From positions 1 to 64,000 of the forward strand of contig NC_091046.1 in the NCBI RefSeq assembly GCF_963966145.1: 64,000 nt of DNA, in the 5' to 3' direction. A program made the translations under genes and the position numbers. Source of the DNA: Tenebrio molitor. Its lineage: Eukaryota; Arthropoda; Insecta; Coleoptera; Tenebrionidae. This document shows, piece after piece, positions 62,422 to 64,000 of the stretch (positions are counted from its first letter, which is position 1; each line of letters begins with the position of its first letter). The notes below the pieces were generated by a model, which saw only the letters and a program-made list of their open reading frames with translations, ran no database searches and had not been told where the DNA came from.

Positions 62422-64000
62422 CAGTACAACCTCGATAATCCGAACCAATTCAGCACGAGCGTGTTCGGATTTGGCTTTTGTTCGGATTAAAGAAAACTAT
62501 CCAAAAAGACTACAAACAAACTGAAAAATAATATTTATTCCAAAAAATAACATCAGAGCCTACTCGTTAAGAAAAAAATCTTTAATTGACGTTTGTTTGA
62601 AGATATTTGATTTATTAATGTGTAGTTTCATCGCTTTTTCTCGCATTTGCCTTAGCAATAATATTTGATTCAATGGAATGCCATTTTCCGTTGCCCATTG
62701 GATACAAATATTGAAACCAGCTAATGCTGTGCTGTGAAGAGTTGATCCTTCTTCAGTATCTGGTTCATCTTCTTCTGGTTCATTTTGTTCCACGACCTCA
62801 GCAACAATTTCATCGTCTGTAAATGTGATGTCTTGTTTTTCATCTTCATTGTCGATTGCCCATATTCTAACTTCATTTCTAGTTAGATTTCCTCCTTTAG
62901 ACAAGTTATTTAGGAGTCCAGTCATAATAGCTAATTCGTTTTCTTTTGTGTTCTCATCCGGACGATTCCCTCTCAGTAGTGTGGATAATGGAAGCAGATC
63001 TTCTTCATCATAGGAATTATCTTGATTATCGTTAATGAAAGATGCGTCTTGAAAGCGATTGGGCCAAAGATTCTTCCAAGATTTTGTAATTAAGTTTACA
63101 CTAACAGATTGCCATGCTTCCTCCAGTGAATAAACAACGTCTTTTAGGTTTAATTTTTTCAAAGTCTCAGAGATGTCATTTTCTGCACTTACAACTTGCA
63201 GCAGCAGAGTCTTGCGATAATGTAGCTTAATGGCTTGGATGACGTTCTGATCCATGGGCTGCAATATCGGTGTACAATTTGGTGGTAAAAACATGGTGGT
63301 AATTTGACCATCGTCACTAGCTAACTCGTCTTCACTGGGATGCCCAGGAGCGTTGTCCAGAACAAGAAGTGCTTTCTTCGGCAATTTTAATTCTGACATT
63401 TTTCTTCTCACGGCTGGTACAAATTCTTCGAAGAACCATTCCTTGAATATATCTTGAGTGACCCAAGCTCTAGGCTGTCCTTTGTAAATCACTGGTAAGG
63501 AACCAGTCTTAGTAAAAGCTCTCGGTTTTCTGGCTTTCCCAATTACGAGCAGTTTCAGTTTGTGGGTGCCCGTTGAGTTGGCACAGGGCATAAATGTTAT
63601 CCTTTCTTTACTAATCTTACGCCCCGGAGCAGAATCTTCATTTTTGTGTACTAGAGTCTTATTTGGAAGAACCCTCCAAAATAATCCACTTTCGTCTGCA
63701 TTGTACACTTGATCTGGTGTCAACCCGAGTTCTCCAATTTTCTGCAGAAATTTATTCTTGAATGGTTCAATGGCGGTTATGTCCGAAGAAAGTTTTTCCC
63801 CACTTACAGTCAGCTGTCGAATACCGAATCTATTTTTAAATTTGTCAAGCCAACCCAAACTAGCTTGAAAATCATTTTTTCCTGTAATTTTTTGATAAAA
63901 ATATCTTGCCTTTTCTCTCAAAATTTCTCCAGATATCGGGGTATTTCGGCATCTTTCTTGAAGAAACCACGTGTAAACTGCAGAATCTACTGCTGGGTAA
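62422..64000 (-). mobile_element. pogo/Tigger/jerky-type DNA transposon, partial
   Basis: It starts CAGTACAACCTCGATAATCC directly after a TA dinucleotide in a satellite monomer. Pogo/Tigger elements insert at TA and often begin CAGT followed by an ATCCGAA-type end, which is also present here. The transposase reads on the minus strand and the element continues past the right edge, so the other inverted repeat is not visible. Satellite monomer sequence runs up to its left border. Confidence 0.85.
62560..64000 (-). CDS. pogo/jerky-type transposase (CENP-B HTH and DDE domain), 5' end outside window
   Basis: Open from the window edge to a stop at 62560, at least 480 codons; the true start lies to the right of 64000. 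Near the edge, VDSAVYTWFLQERC... ILREKARYF is a CENP-B-type helix-turn-helix. The DDE_1 core has YNADESGLFWR (first Asp), LVLDNAPGHPS (second Asp) and LQPMDQNVI (third Asp), with 34 residues between the last two. The Glu/Asp-rich C-terminus (DEPDTEEGS region) is common in the family. It cuts and pastes the surrounding element; related domesticated copies (jerky, CENP-B) exist. No internal stop was seen, so it may be functional. Confidence 0.9.
   Translation of the reverse strand, partial: YPAVDSAVYTWFLQERCRNTPISGEILREKARYFYQKITGKNDFQASLGWLDKFKNRFGIRQLTVSGEKLSSDITAIEPFKNKFLQKIGELGLTPDQVYNADESGLFWRVLPNKTLVHKNEDSAPGRKISKERITFMPCANSTGTHKLKLLVIGKARKPRAFTKTGSLPVIYKGQPRAWVTQDIFKEWFFEEFVPAVRRKMSELKLPKKALLVLDNAPGHPSEDELASDDGQITTMFLPPNCTPILQPMDQNVIQAIKLHYRKTLLLQVVSAENDISETLKKLNLKDVVYSLEEAWQSVSVNLITKSWKNLWPNRFQDASFINDNQDNSYDEEDLLPLSTLLRGNRPDENTKENELAIMTGLLNNLSKGGNLTRNEVRIWAIDNEDEKQDITFTDDEIVAEVVEQNEPEEDEPDTEEGSTLHSTALAGFNICIQWATENGIPLNQILLLRQMREKAMKLHINKSNIFKQTSIKDFFLNE

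Noticed and set aside
62560..63921. Start of the pogo-type transposase at 63921
   Set aside because: That codon is TTG (Leu) inside the DNA-binding domain. The frame continues to the window edge, so the gene is partial.

Overview
The window looks like one chromosome end of a beetle (Coleoptera). The first 6.8 kb is an almost perfect (TCAGG)n array, the coleopteran telomeric repeat known from Tribolium. The TCAGG strand runs right to left, so the chromosome end should lie to the left. Within this telomere are six non-LTR retrotransposons of the SART type (R1 clade, telomere-specific), all on the minus strand. Each has its poly(A) tail on the left and joins TCAGG at the same point, between C and A.

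Layout: 1-6785 TCAGG; element A (6786-7772, 5'-truncated); 2.5 kb TCAGG; element B (10263-11614, 5'-truncated); 60 bp TCAGG; element C (11675-19732, complete but with an ORF1-only LINE in its ORF2); 131 bp TCAGG; element D (19864-37533, complete but split by a Ty3/Gypsy LTR retrotransposon, which itself carries a hAT transposon in its 3' LTR); 24 bp TCAGG; element E (37558-43168, complete and intact); 44 bp TCAGG; element F (43213-48807, both ORFs intact, 5' end lost). From 48808 the telomere joins a 13.6 kb satellite of about 245 bp monomers. Each monomer is built from two imperfect palindromes, and the array has higher-order repeat structure. The satellite carries two identical copies of a 137 bp Harbinger-like MITE, and at its right end a pogo/Tigger/jerky-type DNA transposon that runs off the window. 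No ordinary host gene was recognised.

The SART elements show how such a telomere works. Their transcripts carry a gag-like ORF1 protein with three zinc knuckles and an ORF2 protein with APE-type endonuclease and reverse transcriptase. The complete copies begin with a sequence that fits an HDV-like self-cleaving ribozyme, and their 3' ends share a covarying hairpin next to poly(A). The families are mosaics. The 5' UTRs are nearly identical across elements whose ORF1s are unrelated in detail. E and F share almost the same ORF1 but have very different ORF2s. Three ORF1-ORF2 coupling arrangements occur side by side: an AUGA overlap in C, a long -1 frame overlap in E and F, and a single in-frame UGA followed by CUAG in D.

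The strongest candidates for something new are: the leaky-stop arrangement in D; the chimeric element F; the covarying hairpin with an AUG in its loop upstream of ORF1; the oligo(T)-ended ORF1-only LINE; the Gypsy -1 frameshift cassette; and the stop-free coding character of the TCAGG strand. All identities are by eye, and no database search was possible.
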